This document shows positions 16,527 through 24,571 of a stretch of 64,000 nt of DNA, in pieces. Positions within the stretch are counted from its first letter, which is position 1. Every line of letters begins with the position of its first letter. The notes beneath the pieces are model-generated. The model saw only the letters and a list, made by a program, of their open reading frames with translations. It was not told where the DNA came from and did not search any database. The translations under genes and the position numbers were made by a program. This DNA is from JAICIG01 sp035532215 (GTDB lineage Bacteria; Planctomycetota; Planctomycetia; Pirellulales; JAICIG01): NCBI GenBank assembly GCA_035532215.1, contig DATKRK010000312.1, forward strand, positions 7,113 through 71,112, in the 5' to 3' direction.

Positions 16527-17939
16527 GTGAAACCCAAAGAGGTCTTGGCGTTGTGCCGAGAAAAGGACGTTAAGGCGGTTGACCTGCGATTCATGGATTT
16601 TCCTGGAATCTGGCAGCACTTCACGATTCCGGCGAACAAATTGGATGAAGACGTGTTCGAAGACGGGCTGGGCTTCGACGGTTCGAGCATCCGCGGCTGG
16701 CAGGCGATCAACGAAAGCGACATGATCCTGGTGCCGCAGCCCGATACGGCGGTGCTCGATCCGTTCACGACGCTGCCGACGATCACGATGATCTGCAACA
16801 TCCAGGACCCGATCACGCGCGAGGACTATAGCCGCGATCCGCGGAACGTGGCCCGCAAGGCCGTCAATTATCTGAAGAGCACCGGCATCGCCGACACATG
16901 CTACATCGGCCCTGAGGCCGAGTTTTTCGTGTTCGACGATATTCGCTTCGATCAGCGTGCGCACGAAGGCTACTACCACATCGACAGCATCGAAGGCGAG
17001 TGGAACCGCGGCCGCGTCGAGAGCCCAAACCTCGGCTACAAGCTGCGCCACAAGGAAGGCTACTTCCCGGTGCCGCCGGCGGATCAGTTGATGGATCTCC
17101 GCAACGAGATGATGCAGACGATGATCGACAGCGGGCTGGACGTCGAAGCCCAGCACCACGAAGTGGCGACGGCCGGTCAGTGCGAAATCGACCTGAAGTT
17201 TTTGGAATTGGTGAAGATGGCCGACGCGATGTGCTTGTACAAGTACATCATCAAGAACGTCGCCAGGAAGTACAACAAGACCGTTACCTTCATGCCCAAA
17301 CCGCTGTACGGCGACAACGGCTCGGGCATGCACACGCACATCTCGCTGTGGAAGGGGAGCGAACCGTTGTTCGCCGGCAGCGGTTATGCGGGGCTGAGCG
17401 AAACGGCCTTGCACGCGATCGGCGGCATCTTGAAGCACGCGCCCTCGATTCTGGCCTTCTCCAACCCGACGACCAACAGCTACAAACGCTTGGTGCCGGG
17501 CTACGAAGCGCCGGTGAACCTGGCCTACTCGCAGCGGAACCGTTCGGCCTCGTGCCGCATTCCGATGTACAGCGCCAGCCCCAAGGCGAAGCGCGTCGAA
17601 TTCCGCTGCCCCGACCCGAGTTGCAACCCCTATCTGGCGTTCTCGGCGCTGCTGATGGCCGTCATCGACGGCATTCAGAACAAGATCCATCCCGGCGACC
17701 CGCTCGACAAGGACATCTACGATCTGGCGCCGGAAGAATTGGCCGAGGTGCCCAAGACGCCCGGATCGCTCGACGAAGCGCTCGACGCTTTGGAAAAGAA
17801 CCACGAGTTCATGCTCCGCGGAGACGTGTTCACCGCCGACGTGATCTCGACCTGGATCAAGTACAAGCGCGAGAAGGAGGTCGACGCCATGCGGCTGCGG
17901 CCGCATCCGTACGAGTTCTGCTTGTACTACGACATTTGA
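16527..17939 (+). CDS. glnA: Type I glutamine synthetase
   Basis: 470 aa from GTG at 16527, with GGAGAGGGA just upstream. It condenses glutamate and ammonia to glutamine with ATP. GLGFDGSSIRGWQAINESDM, GPEAEFFVFDDIRF, NGSGMHTHISLWK and VPGYEAPVNLAYSQRNRSAS are the usual GSI active-site blocks. DKDIYDL near the C-terminus contains the Tyr that is adenylylated in GSI-beta enzymes, so control by GlnE is likely. The gene stands alone, with a sigma-54 promoter before it and an inverted repeat plus a strong terminator after it. Confidence 0.97.
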   Translation: MKPKEVLALCREKDVKAVDLRFMDFPGIWQHFTIPANKLDEDVFEDGLGFDGSSIRGWQAINESDMILVPQPDTAVLDPFTTLPTITMICNIQDPITREDYSRDPRNVARKAVNYLKSTGIADTCYIGPEAEFFVFDDIRFDQRAHEGYYHIDSIEGEWNRGRVESPNLGYKLRHKEGYFPVPPADQLMDLRNEMMQTMIDSGLDVEAQHHEVATAGQCEIDLKFLELVKMADAMCLYKYIIKNVARKYNKTVTFMPKPLYGDNGSGMHTHISLWKGSEPLFAGSGYAGLSETALHAIGGILKHAPSILAFSNPTTNSYKRLVPGYEAPVNLAYSQRNRSASCRIPMYSASPKAKRVEFRCPDPSCNPYLAFSALLMAVIDGIQNKIHPGDPLDKDIYDLAPEELAEVPKTPGSLDEALDALEKNHEFMLRGDVFTADVISTWIKYKREKEVDAMRLRPHPYEFCLYYDI

Positions 17940-17950
17940 GGAAGAGCCGT

Positions 17951-18041
17951 CTGTAGGGAACGCCTCCGTGGCGTTCCGCGTGAAGTGCGTTGGAGCCACG
18001 GCTAGCGTCTCGCGGCACGCCACAGAGGGCGTGCCCTACAG
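17951..18041. repeat. Nested inverted repeat downstream of glnA
   Basis: The left arm begins CTGTAGGGAACGCC (17951) and the right arm ends GGCGTGCCCTACAG (18041). They pair at 13 of 14 positions and continue to match further inward. Each arm also folds by itself (GGAACGCC-N5-GGCGTTCC). No coding capacity. This looks like a planctomycete intergenic repeat rather than part of the gene. Confidence 0.6.
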
Positions 18042-18096
18042 AACCAAAGTGCGAGCGTGGCTTGAGGCTGAGTCGCACCAAACCTTGACACCCCGA

Positions 18097-18132
18097 GCCG
18101 GGCTGGTAGCTTGTTTACCAGCCCGGCTTTTT
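18097..18132 (+). terminator. Rho-independent terminator
   Basis: A perfect 12-bp stem, GCCGGGCTGGTA with TACCAGCCCGGC, is followed by TTTTT (18128-18132). It ends the glnA transcript just before the RraA-like gene. Confidence 0.85.
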
Positions 18133-18163
18133 CTATTCCGACCTCCGACTTCCGACCTGCCCC

Positions 18164-18910
18164 ATGCTCACTCCCGACACGCTCGCCAAGCTCGCTCAAT
18201 ACGACACGCCGACAATCTGCAACATCATCGAACTGTTCGACTACTGCCCGCGCAACCGCGGCTACATGGACGGCCGGATCAAGGCGAATTTCGCGCACCT
18301 GCCGCCGATGGTCGGCTTCGCCAGCACGGCCTGCTTCCGTAGCGACGCTCCGCCGTCGACCGGCGACGCCTACGGCAGCATGGACAACCAAGTCGCCGGC
18401 TTCGCCGAGTTGCCCGGACCGGCCGTCGTCGTGTTTCAGGACCTCGACGATCCTGCGGTGGCGGCCACGTTCGGCGAGGTGATGTGCTCGGTCTACAAGG
18501 CCTTCGGCTCGGTCGGGCTGATCACCTCGGGTGGCGGCCGCGATTTGGAGCAGGTCCGGGCGCTCAATTATCCCGTGTTCACCGGTACGACGATCTGTTC
18601 GCACGCCTATTGCCACATTCTGCACATTGGCTTGCCGGTCCGCGTCGGGGGCCTGGTCGTGCGGCAGGGCGATTTGTTGCACGGCGACGCCAACGGCGTG
18701 ACCAGCGTGCCGATCCACCTGGCCGATCAGATCGTCGACATCGCCGACGAGTTCGTGGCGTCCGAAAAGATCGTGCTCGATTACGTCAACGGATCGGGGC
18801 CCAAAACGCCCGCCGGTTTGGCCGAAGCGCGCAAGGAGTTTTCGGCCGTCGTGCAGAAGCTCTGCCAGCGCGCCGGCGCCTCGCGCGGCGAGCAGCTCTG
18901 GAAACCGTAG
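18164..18910 (+). CDS. RraA-family protein (HMG/CHA aldolase-like)
   Basis: 248 aa. The fold signature is LAKLAQYDTPTICNIIELFD at the start, GEVMCSVYKAFGSVGLITSG with GGGRDLEQVRALNYPVF (the GG-x-x-x-D/R region that holds the metal and substrate), then GDLLHGDANGVTSVP. These proteins include 4-hydroxy-4-methyl-2-oxoglutarate aldolases and the RNase E inhibitor RraA. The Arg-Asp pair needed for the aldolase is present, so a retro-aldol or decarboxylase activity on a small oxo-acid is the best guess. The start 30 bp after the glnA terminator and no operon partner leave the pathway open. Confidence 0.8.
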   Translation: MLTPDTLAKLAQYDTPTICNIIELFDYCPRNRGYMDGRIKANFAHLPPMVGFASTACFRSDAPPSTGDAYGSMDNQVAGFAELPGPAVVVFQDLDDPAVAATFGEVMCSVYKAFGSVGLITSGGGRDLEQVRALNYPVFTGTTICSHAYCHILHIGLPVRVGGLVVRQGDLLHGDANGVTSVPIHLADQIVDIADEFVASEKIVLDYVNGSGPKTPAGLAEARKEFSAVVQKLCQRAGASRGEQLWKP

Positions 18911-18963
18911 TAGGTCAGGCTTTCCAGCCTGACACCGCGTCAGACTGGAAAGCCTGACCTACT
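18909..18963. repeat. 25-bp-arm palindromic repeat between convergent genes
   Basis: The arms at 18909-18933 and 18939-18963 pair at 24 of 25 positions around a 5-bp loop, with AGTAGGTCAGGCTTTCCAG at the outer end. A related shorter sequence (CTGGCATTCCAGCCTGACG) lies near 55970. It sits at the end of the RraA gene and before the stop of the opposite gene, so it can act as a bidirectional terminator. Confidence 0.7.
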
Positions 18964-19003
18964 TTGCTGCCGGATAGTCGCTGCGGTATGCGGTGGATGC
19001 CTG

Positions 19004-20746
19004 CTACTGAGCCTCGGGTTCCGGCACGGGCAACGTGCTGAAGTAGCCGATCATCATCTCGTCCCAAGTCTGGTCGCCCCAGCGCACCGCCGTGGTCGGA
19101 TCGGGATTGGCCAGGTTGTCGGCCGAGTTGTCGAAATGAGCCGTGCAAAAAAGCGTCGTTCCCTTGGGCAGCACTTTGGGTACGGCTAATTGATAACGCA
19201 GTTGCCAGTTGAAGTCGTAATGCGGAATGTCGAGCAGCACTTCGCGCCGGCCGTCGGGATATTCGGCCTCGTAGCGGAACGACTTGCCGCGCAAGTGCAT
19301 GTGCGGCGTCAGGTTCAATAGCAGTACGTCTTTGTTGAACTGGTGCTTCGAGGCGACTTCGTAATTGTCGTCGCCAGGCGGAATCTCGAAAAACCGGTTG
19401 GGCGCCATGCCCCCGCCCACGCGCTGCTTGACCTCCGCCGGGTCGGCGAAAATTAGTCCCACGCTGCTGCGGTCTTTTTGCGGAGAGCCGTTGGGCGTGT
19501 AGTGCAACTGGAAAATGAGCTGCGAGCCGGCCGGAACCAGCATCGCGACGCCTTCCGGAAACCGCGTCGGAGGCATGCCCGGCGCGTAGCCGATCATCGC
19601 CCCGCGCTGGCCTCCGCCTAACTTGGCGCCGGGCGGAACGAAGAACGCCACGATGTGGTGCACGACGCCGCGGTTGTCGGGCCGCGCTTCGGCCGCCTTG
19701 ATCCAGCGATCTTCCTCGAAGCCGGGGTCGACCTTGAAATACTGATAGGCCACCACGCCCTCGGCCGGCACTTCGTAAGGTTCGTCGCGAATGTAGATTA
19801 CCTGGTCGGGTTCGGGGATTTGCCAGCCAACGGCGAACTTCCGCGGTTCGGGCAGATCGGCCGGGTCGCCTTCGGGCGAGCCGCCGTCGAGCCAGTTGCA
19901 GATCAATTGCTTTTCCGCGTCGCTCAGCCGGGCGTCGTTGACGAAGTGGCCAAACTCGGGGTTGGCGAACCAGGGCGGCATTCGCCCCTGCTCGACCACC
20001 TCGCGAATCGTCTCTCCCCAGCCGACCACTTCCTCGTAGCTGGTCAGCGGAAAGGGCGCGATTTCGCCGGCTCGATGGCACTCGACGCACCGCTTCTCGA
20101 GCAGCCGCGCAATCTGGTTCGAATAAGTCACGTCGCCGTGCGGCGCTTGCTTCGGAACTCGCCCGATATAACAGCCGATGGCGGCCGTCTCCGCTACGCT
20201 GGGCGACTTGCCGGCCAGCAATTCTTCCAGGACCAGCTTCAAGTCTTCGCGTGTCGGCGCCGGACGCTGCCGGCCGACTACGTACTGATCGTCGATCCGC
20301 CCCCAGTAGCGAACCGTTCGCTCGCGGTCGAGCACGAAGACTTCGGGCGTCCGCACGGCGCCCATTTGGTCGGCCACCGCGTTGCCGGCGTCTTTGAGCA
20401 CCGGAAACGGCATCTTGTGCGCCTGGGCGTAGGCCGCCAATTCGGCGAGCGAATCCTGGCTGTTGGCGTCGATGGCTACGAACGCGATGCCTCGCGGGCC
20501 GAATTCTTCAGCCAGCTCGACCAATCGCGGGGCGTAGAGCTTTGCCAGCGGACATTCGCAGCCAATGAAGGCCGCCACCACCAGCTCATTTTCCGCAAAG
20601 TCCGTCAGTTCGTGGACTTTGCCGCGGTAGTCGCGGAGCGAAAAGTTCTCGACCTTGCGGCCGACGGGGCCTGTGGCTTCTCCGGCCGACAAGCCGCCCG
20701 CGATCGATGAAATCACCAGTAGAGGGGCCAAAAAACGTCGTAACAC
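19004..20746 (-). CDS. Exported redoxin / cytochrome c / copper-hydroxylase-like fusion
   Basis: 580 aa. A signal peptide (about 1-21) is followed by an AhpC/TSA-Redoxin domain with CECPLAKLYAPRL in the place of the usual redox pair (about 25-190). A cytochrome-c-like segment has haem motif CVECH and a distal MPPWF. The C-terminal half has paired His blocks VVHHIVAFF and HMHLRGKSF, as in Cu(II) ascorbate-dependent monooxygenases (peptidylglycine hydroxylase type). The order redoxin, haem, copper is a planctomycete/Acidobacteria architecture. It acts outside the cytoplasmic membrane, presumably in oxidation of an organic substrate. The substrate is unknown. It is monocistronic. Confidence 0.8.
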   Translation of the reverse strand: MLRRFLAPLLVISSIAGGLSAGEATGPVGRKVENFSLRDYRGKVHELTDFAENELVVAAFIGCECPLAKLYAPRLVELAEEFGPRGIAFVAIDANSQDSLAELAAYAQAHKMPFPVLKDAGNAVADQMGAVRTPEVFVLDRERTVRYWGRIDDQYVVGRQRPAPTREDLKLVLEELLAGKSPSVAETAAIGCYIGRVPKQAPHGDVTYSNQIARLLEKRCVECHRAGEIAPFPLTSYEEVVGWGETIREVVEQGRMPPWFANPEFGHFVNDARLSDAEKQLICNWLDGGSPEGDPADLPEPRKFAVGWQIPEPDQVIYIRDEPYEVPAEGVVAYQYFKVDPGFEEDRWIKAAEARPDNRGVVHHIVAFFVPPGAKLGGGQRGAMIGYAPGMPPTRFPEGVAMLVPAGSQLIFQLHYTPNGSPQKDRSSVGLIFADPAEVKQRVGGGMAPNRFFEIPPGDDNYEVASKHQFNKDVLLLNLTPHMHLRGKSFRYEAEYPDGRREVLLDIPHYDFNWQLRYQLAVPKVLPKGTTLFCTAHFDNSADNLANPDPTTAVRWGDQTWDEMMIGYFSTLPVPEPEAQ

Positions 20747-20961
20747 GAATCCCTTCCTTTATTTCGAGCCTTTTATGGCGCCCCGCTTCGGGCGCGGACT
20801 TACCAGTGGAAACAAGCCGAGCCTGTCGACCAATGATACCCGTTGAACCGGCCCCGGGTTTCACCTCGGCCAGATCAAGGCTTCGCTGCCAGCGCAGAGC
20901 CCTGCGTCTCCGCAACGCCCGGCACTGCGGATTTCAACCGCGTTGGTTATCATGTCACACC

Positions 20962-21738
20962 ATGAGCGATTCCTCAAAGCCGTCCGCCGACGATCTAAAC
21001 AAGCGGTTGGTCGACCAGTACACCGAGATCGCGAGGCTGGCCGGCGGCTTGGCGCACGAGATCAAAAACCCGCTGTCGACCATCAAGCTGAACATGGAGC
21101 TGCTGGCCGAAGACTTGCAGCAGGAGGAATCTCCGCGACATCGCCGGGCGCTGGCCAAGATCGCCGTCGTGCAGCGAGAATGCCAACGGCTGCAAGACTT
21201 GCTCGATGAATTCTTGAACTTCGCCAAGGTCCGTCAGTTGCGGCTCGAGCCGAGCGATTTGAACCAGCAGGTGCGCGAACTGCTGGAGTTCTTCGCTCCC
21301 AAGGCCGACGAATCCGGCATCGAGCTGCTGCCCTACCTGCAGTCCGATCTGCCCAGCGTGATGCTCGATCGCGAAGCGTTTCGCGGCGTGCTGTTGAACC
21401 TGCTGCTCAACGCCCAGCAAGCGATGCCCGAGGGGGGGCAGTTGGTGCTCGCCACCGAGGCCACGGCGCTGAGCGTGGTGTTGCACCTGATCGACAACGG
21501 CTGCGGCATGGACGAAGAGACTCAGTCGCACATCTTCGAAGCGTTTTATTCGACCAAGCCCGGCGGTTCGGGCCTGGGCCTGCCTACGGCCCGCAAGATC
21601 GTCGAAGCCCACGGCGGCCGGATTGCCGTGCAGAGCAAGCTGGGCCGCGGCACGCACTTCGTCATCGAGCTGCCGATACCGCGGCGCCTGGCAGAGTACG
21701 ACTTAGAGCTTCCGCACGACCCCCACGACCACGCCTAG
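20962..21738 (+). CDS. Soluble sensor histidine kinase without an input domain (NtrB-like)
   Basis: 258 aa from ATG 20962. Only transmitter modules are present: HisKA with LAGGLAHEIKNPLSTIKLNM (phospho-His at about 32), then HATPase with NLLLNAQQAM (N box), DNGCGMDEE (G1) and GGSGLGLPTARKIVEAHGG (G2). There are no membrane helices and no PAS domain. Input probably comes through another protein. No response regulator is adjacent. The NtrC-type regulator at 32304 is the only sigma-54 partner in the window and is a plausible cognate. Its last 36 bp overlap the end of lexA on the other strand. Confidence 0.85.
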   Translation: MSDSSKPSADDLNKRLVDQYTEIARLAGGLAHEIKNPLSTIKLNMELLAEDLQQEESPRHRRALAKIAVVQRECQRLQDLLDEFLNFAKVRQLRLEPSDLNQQVRELLEFFAPKADESGIELLPYLQSDLPSVMLDREAFRGVLLNLLLNAQQAMPEGGQLVLATEATALSVVLHLIDNGCGMDEETQSHIFEAFYSTKPGGSGLGLPTARKIVEAHGGRIAVQSKLGRGTHFVIELPIPRRLAEYDLELPHDPHDHA

Positions 21739-22305
21739 CACGCGGGCGTCGGTCACGTAAATCGGAGCCATCGAGGAATTGGCCGGCTCCAGCCGGATGC
21801 GCTTCCCCTCGGGGAACCAACGTTTCAGCGTGGCCTCGTTTTCGTCGGTCAAGGCGACCACGGTTTGCCCGCGCTGCGCGGTGGCTTGCTTGCGAATCAC
21901 GACATAGTCGCCGTCGGCAATCTGATCTTCGATCATCGAGTCGCCTTTGACTTTCAACACGAACAGATCGTCGGCCTGAAACATCTGGCCGAAGTCGATC
22001 CGCTCGTCTTGAGCCACGGCCTCGTGCAACACGCCCGCAGCGATCTGTCCGGCCAGGGGCAAGCCGCCGCTGCCGTCGGGGTTTTCGGTGGCCAGCATGA
22101 TCGCCCGCGACATATTCGGCTCGCGCGTGATCAGCCCCTTCTTTTCCAGCGCCTTCAAATGGCACATCACGCCGTTGGGCGAGCTGATCTCGAAGTGCGC
22201 GCCGATTTCGCGCACCGTCGGACCATAGCCGCGATGCCGAATCTTTTCGCGAATGAATTCGTAGACGGCCTTTTGCTTTTCCGTAAGTCGTTCCAAGTTG
22301 GCCAT
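21703..22305 (-). CDS. lexA: LexA repressor
   Basis: 200 aa. The winged helix is RGYGPTVREIGAHFEISSPN then GVMCHLKALEKKGLI. The self-cleavage site is the Ala-Gly bond at about 90-91 (PLAGQIAAG), and the Ser/Lys dyad is S123 (GDSMIED) and K161 (NEATLKRWF). It represses DNA-damage genes and cleaves itself when RecA filaments form. A promoter with an inverted repeat lies about 100-150 bp upstream (separate entries). The 3' end overlaps the histidine kinase gene convergently. Confidence 0.96.
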   Translation of the reverse strand: MANLERLTEKQKAVYEFIREKIRHRGYGPTVREIGAHFEISSPNGVMCHLKALEKKGLITREPNMSRAIMLATENPDGSGGLPLAGQIAAGVLHEAVAQDERIDFGQMFQADDLFVLKVKGDSMIEDQIADGDYVVIRKQATAQRGQTVVALTDENEATLKRWFPEGKRIRLEPANSSMAPIYVTDARVLGVVVGVVRKL

Positions 22306-22409
22306 GGCCTGATTCGTCCTTCGAGTGAAGCTCGCGAGATCGTAACCGCGCGGCGTGCCGCCGCGAGAGGCGGCCTCCGCCGTTCGGCGCCGCGATCGCA
22401 GCCTTGATG

Positions 22410-22439
22410 ATAATATAATATACGTGTGTACAGAGTCAA
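22410..22439 (-). promoter_or_regulatory. Sigma-70 promoter of lexA
   Basis: On the minus strand TTGACT (22434-22439) and TATTAT (22410-22415) are spaced by 18 bp. The predicted start near 22403 leaves a leader of about 100 nt before lexA. The -35 element lies inside the GTGTACA-N14-TGTACAC repeat. Confidence 0.6.
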
Positions 22440-22453
22440 TAGCGCATGTACAC
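22426..22453. promoter_or_regulatory. Candidate LexA operator
   Basis: A perfect inverted repeat GTGTACA (22426-22432), 14 bp, TGTACAC (22447-22453) spans the -35 of the lexA promoter. Position and symmetry suggest autoregulation. The sequence is neither the E. coli (CTGT-N8-ACAG) nor the Bacillus type, so the assignment is an inference. Confidence 0.5.
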
Positions 22454-22571
22454 TATTCGTATCTCGGCTTGCGGTAGGCGTTTAGGAGAGGATGCAGGCG
22501 ACAGGAGAATAGGTGAAAGGGAGCAGCATTAAGCCACACCCTTCCCCGGCCCGTCATCCACAAGCTACTTG

Positions 22572-23579
22572 CTACAGTTCCAGCTTGATTCGGCGGCCTT
22601 GGCAGTGGCTGCCGCGAGCCTCGAGCACGATCGCCAACGCGCGATAGGCGTCGTCGAGGCCGGAAGGAATGTGGACCAGGCTGGTCACCGCGCGATGAAA
22701 TTGGCTGAGCAGTTGTTCGCCGACTGGGCGTTCGCTATCGAGCGATTCTTGATGTCGACCGGCTTCGTCGAACCAGACCAGCGTGGTTGGCAAGTCGACG
22801 AAAGCGATGCCGCGTTGGCACGCCACCTGCAAGGCCGCTGGCGGACGATAAGCCACGGCTTCGAGCCAAGTGGCGGGCATATAGCGGCCGCAGCTAATCT
22901 GCGCGGTAGGCCCGTCGCCGATCTCGCCCGATTGCGAGAAATCGAGATTCATCCATTGATAATCGTCCGTGTCGTCCCGACCGGCGTGCTCCAGGCCAAG
23001 CACGGAACTCGGTCGCCTGCCGACCACATAGCAGCACCAGTCGACCAATTCAATCAAGTCGCCCGTCGGCGAGGTTGCACTGGGTCGCGAAGGAGTGCTG
23101 GGAGCGTCTTCGGCCGGCCGCCGCATGTGACAAAACAGCAGCCGAGGTTCGCCGAGCCGCGTGGCGATCAGTTCTTTCAGCCGCAACGTGGCTGGCGACT
23201 GGCGCCGCGGGAACTCGCTCATGAAGGCGATGCCCGCTTCTTCTACTCGTTGCTTGACTCGCCGCGCTTCCTCCAGATCGATCTCCAAGCTGGTGGCGCA
23301 ATACACGGCCTTGCCAGCATCGCAGGCGGCGAGGATTGGCAAGTAGCCGTACCATTGCGGCGCCAGCATCAAGATCGCGTCGACGTCGGGCCGTTGAGCC
23401 AGCGCGCGGAAGCCGTCGACCGGCTGGGCGCCGAAATCGCGCGCGGCATGCTCTGCGCGCATCGCAATTTGCTCGCAGACCGCGGTCACTTCGAAACGGT
23501 CGCCCAGGGCTCGTAAGGCGGGGCGGTGGCGCTGTTCCCAGTTCTGTCCCAGGCCGATGAGGCCGACGCGAAGCTTCAT
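22572..23579 (-). CDS. Gfo/Idh/MocA-type oxidoreductase-like protein
   Basis: 335 aa. The Rossmann start LRVGLIGLGQNWEQRHRPAL and the later VDAILMLAPQWYGYLPILAAC fit the family. The usual EKP motif, whose Lys acts in catalysis, is replaced by CATSLEIDLEEARR, so this member may have lost or changed its redox activity. The C-terminal domain contains LIELVDWCCYVVGRRPSSV. Planctomycetes carry dozens of these proteins, mostly of unknown sugar substrate. It is transcribed away from the following thioredoxin gene and towards lexA. Confidence 0.75.
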   Translation of the reverse strand: MKLRVGLIGLGQNWEQRHRPALRALGDRFEVTAVCEQIAMRAEHAARDFGAQPVDGFRALAQRPDVDAILMLAPQWYGYLPILAACDAGKAVYCATSLEIDLEEARRVKQRVEEAGIAFMSEFPRRQSPATLRLKELIATRLGEPRLLFCHMRRPAEDAPSTPSRPSATSPTGDLIELVDWCCYVVGRRPSSVLGLEHAGRDDTDDYQWMNLDFSQSGEIGDGPTAQISCGRYMPATWLEAVAYRPPAALQVACQRGIAFVDLPTTLVWFDEAGRHQESLDSERPVGEQLLSQFHRAVTSLVHIPSGLDDAYRALAIVLEARGSHCQGRRIKLEL

Positions 23580-24017
23580 GGACTTTGATCGAGCCGAGGC
23601 CCTGACCGGCGGTGATGGTGGATCGCGGCAGAATTATAGTCTTACGACGCGTCTTGTCTCAACCTATCAGGGTGGAAGTGCAAGAAATTTTAGAACTTAC
23701 GCTTTCGCACGGCAAAGTTTATGCATTTTACGGTTGCATCTACATCTTGCCCGATTACACTAGCAGCGTCTGCCGGTGGTTGCCCCGTGCAGCTTGATGG
23801 TTACTGAATCAGGGAGGGATATCAACCACCGCCGCCGCTGCTGCCTGCGACTACGGTTTGTCGGAAAACCGTTTCTGCCAGGCTTGGATGACCAACCCTT
23901 GGGCGCTTATTCGGTCTGCGCCCGATGCGGAATCCAGCCGCTTTTCCAGCAGTCTTCGCCCGTCCATCGACGCGATGGGCCGCTTTAGCCTCTGTTGACA
24001 AGGAGATTCTTGTAGCC
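23580..24017. other. Intergenic region without a supported gene
   Basis: About 440 bp between two divergent starts. It is less GC-rich near 23680-23760 (ATTTTACGG, ACTTACGC), where promoters are likely. The longest frames (70 residues or less) have poor composition. The Shine-Dalgarno AAGGAG at its right end belongs to the thioredoxin gene. Confidence 0.45.
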
Positions 24018-24521
24018 ATGACGAGCTTTGCCCTCTCGGCCGTTTTACAACTTTCGCTGCTTTCCCCCGGCGCCAATACCTACGCCGAAGCCCATAAGGT
24101 TCATTCCGAAACGGGGCGTCCGATGGTCATTCTGGTGGGCGCCGAGTGGTGCCCGGCCTGCGTGCAGATGAAGAACTCGGTGATTCCTCAAGTCGCCCGC
24201 CGCGGCCTGTTGCAGAAGGTGGCCTATGCGACGGTCAACACCGACCAGCAACGGACGCTGGCGCAAAAGCTGATGAAAGGCGGCTCGATTCCCCAACTCA
24301 TCATGTATCGCCGCAGCGCCAACGGCTGGAAGCGTCATTTGCTCGTCGGCAAGCAAAGCCCCGAGCAGATCGAGGCGTTTATCAACCAGGGACTGGCCGC
24401 CGACGAGCCCGCCAATCCGGCGGTCACTCCCGTCAGCCAGCCCATGACCGGCGGCCCCATGACCGGCGGCGAGGCGAAACAAACCGCCCAACAAGACCAG
24501 GCGGCCGGTTCCGGCGGCTGA
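24018..24521 (+). CDS. Thioredoxin-fold protein with WCPAC active site
   Basis: 167 aa from ATG 24018, with AAGGAG upstream. GRPMVILVGAEWCPACVQMK (about 33-52) holds the redox pair, and the cis-Pro is in GGSIPQLIMYRR. A short hydrophobic N-terminus (about 3-17) may be an export signal. The C-terminal 30 residues are low-complexity (PMTGG repeated twice, then Gln/Ala/Gly). It would reduce or oxidise disulfides outside the cytoplasm or handle thiols inside. It is monocistronic and convergent with the cyclodeaminase gene. Confidence 0.8.
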   Translation: MTSFALSAVLQLSLLSPGANTYAEAHKVHSETGRPMVILVGAEWCPACVQMKNSVIPQVARRGLLQKVAYATVNTDQQRTLAQKLMKGGSIPQLIMYRRSANGWKRHLLVGKQSPEQIEAFINQGLAADEPANPAVTPVSQPMTGGPMTGGEAKQTAQQDQAAGSGG

Positions 24522-24571
24522 TCGCCCGCCGCGCCAATACTGAAGTTCATTGGGTGGCGTCGGGCAAGAGT

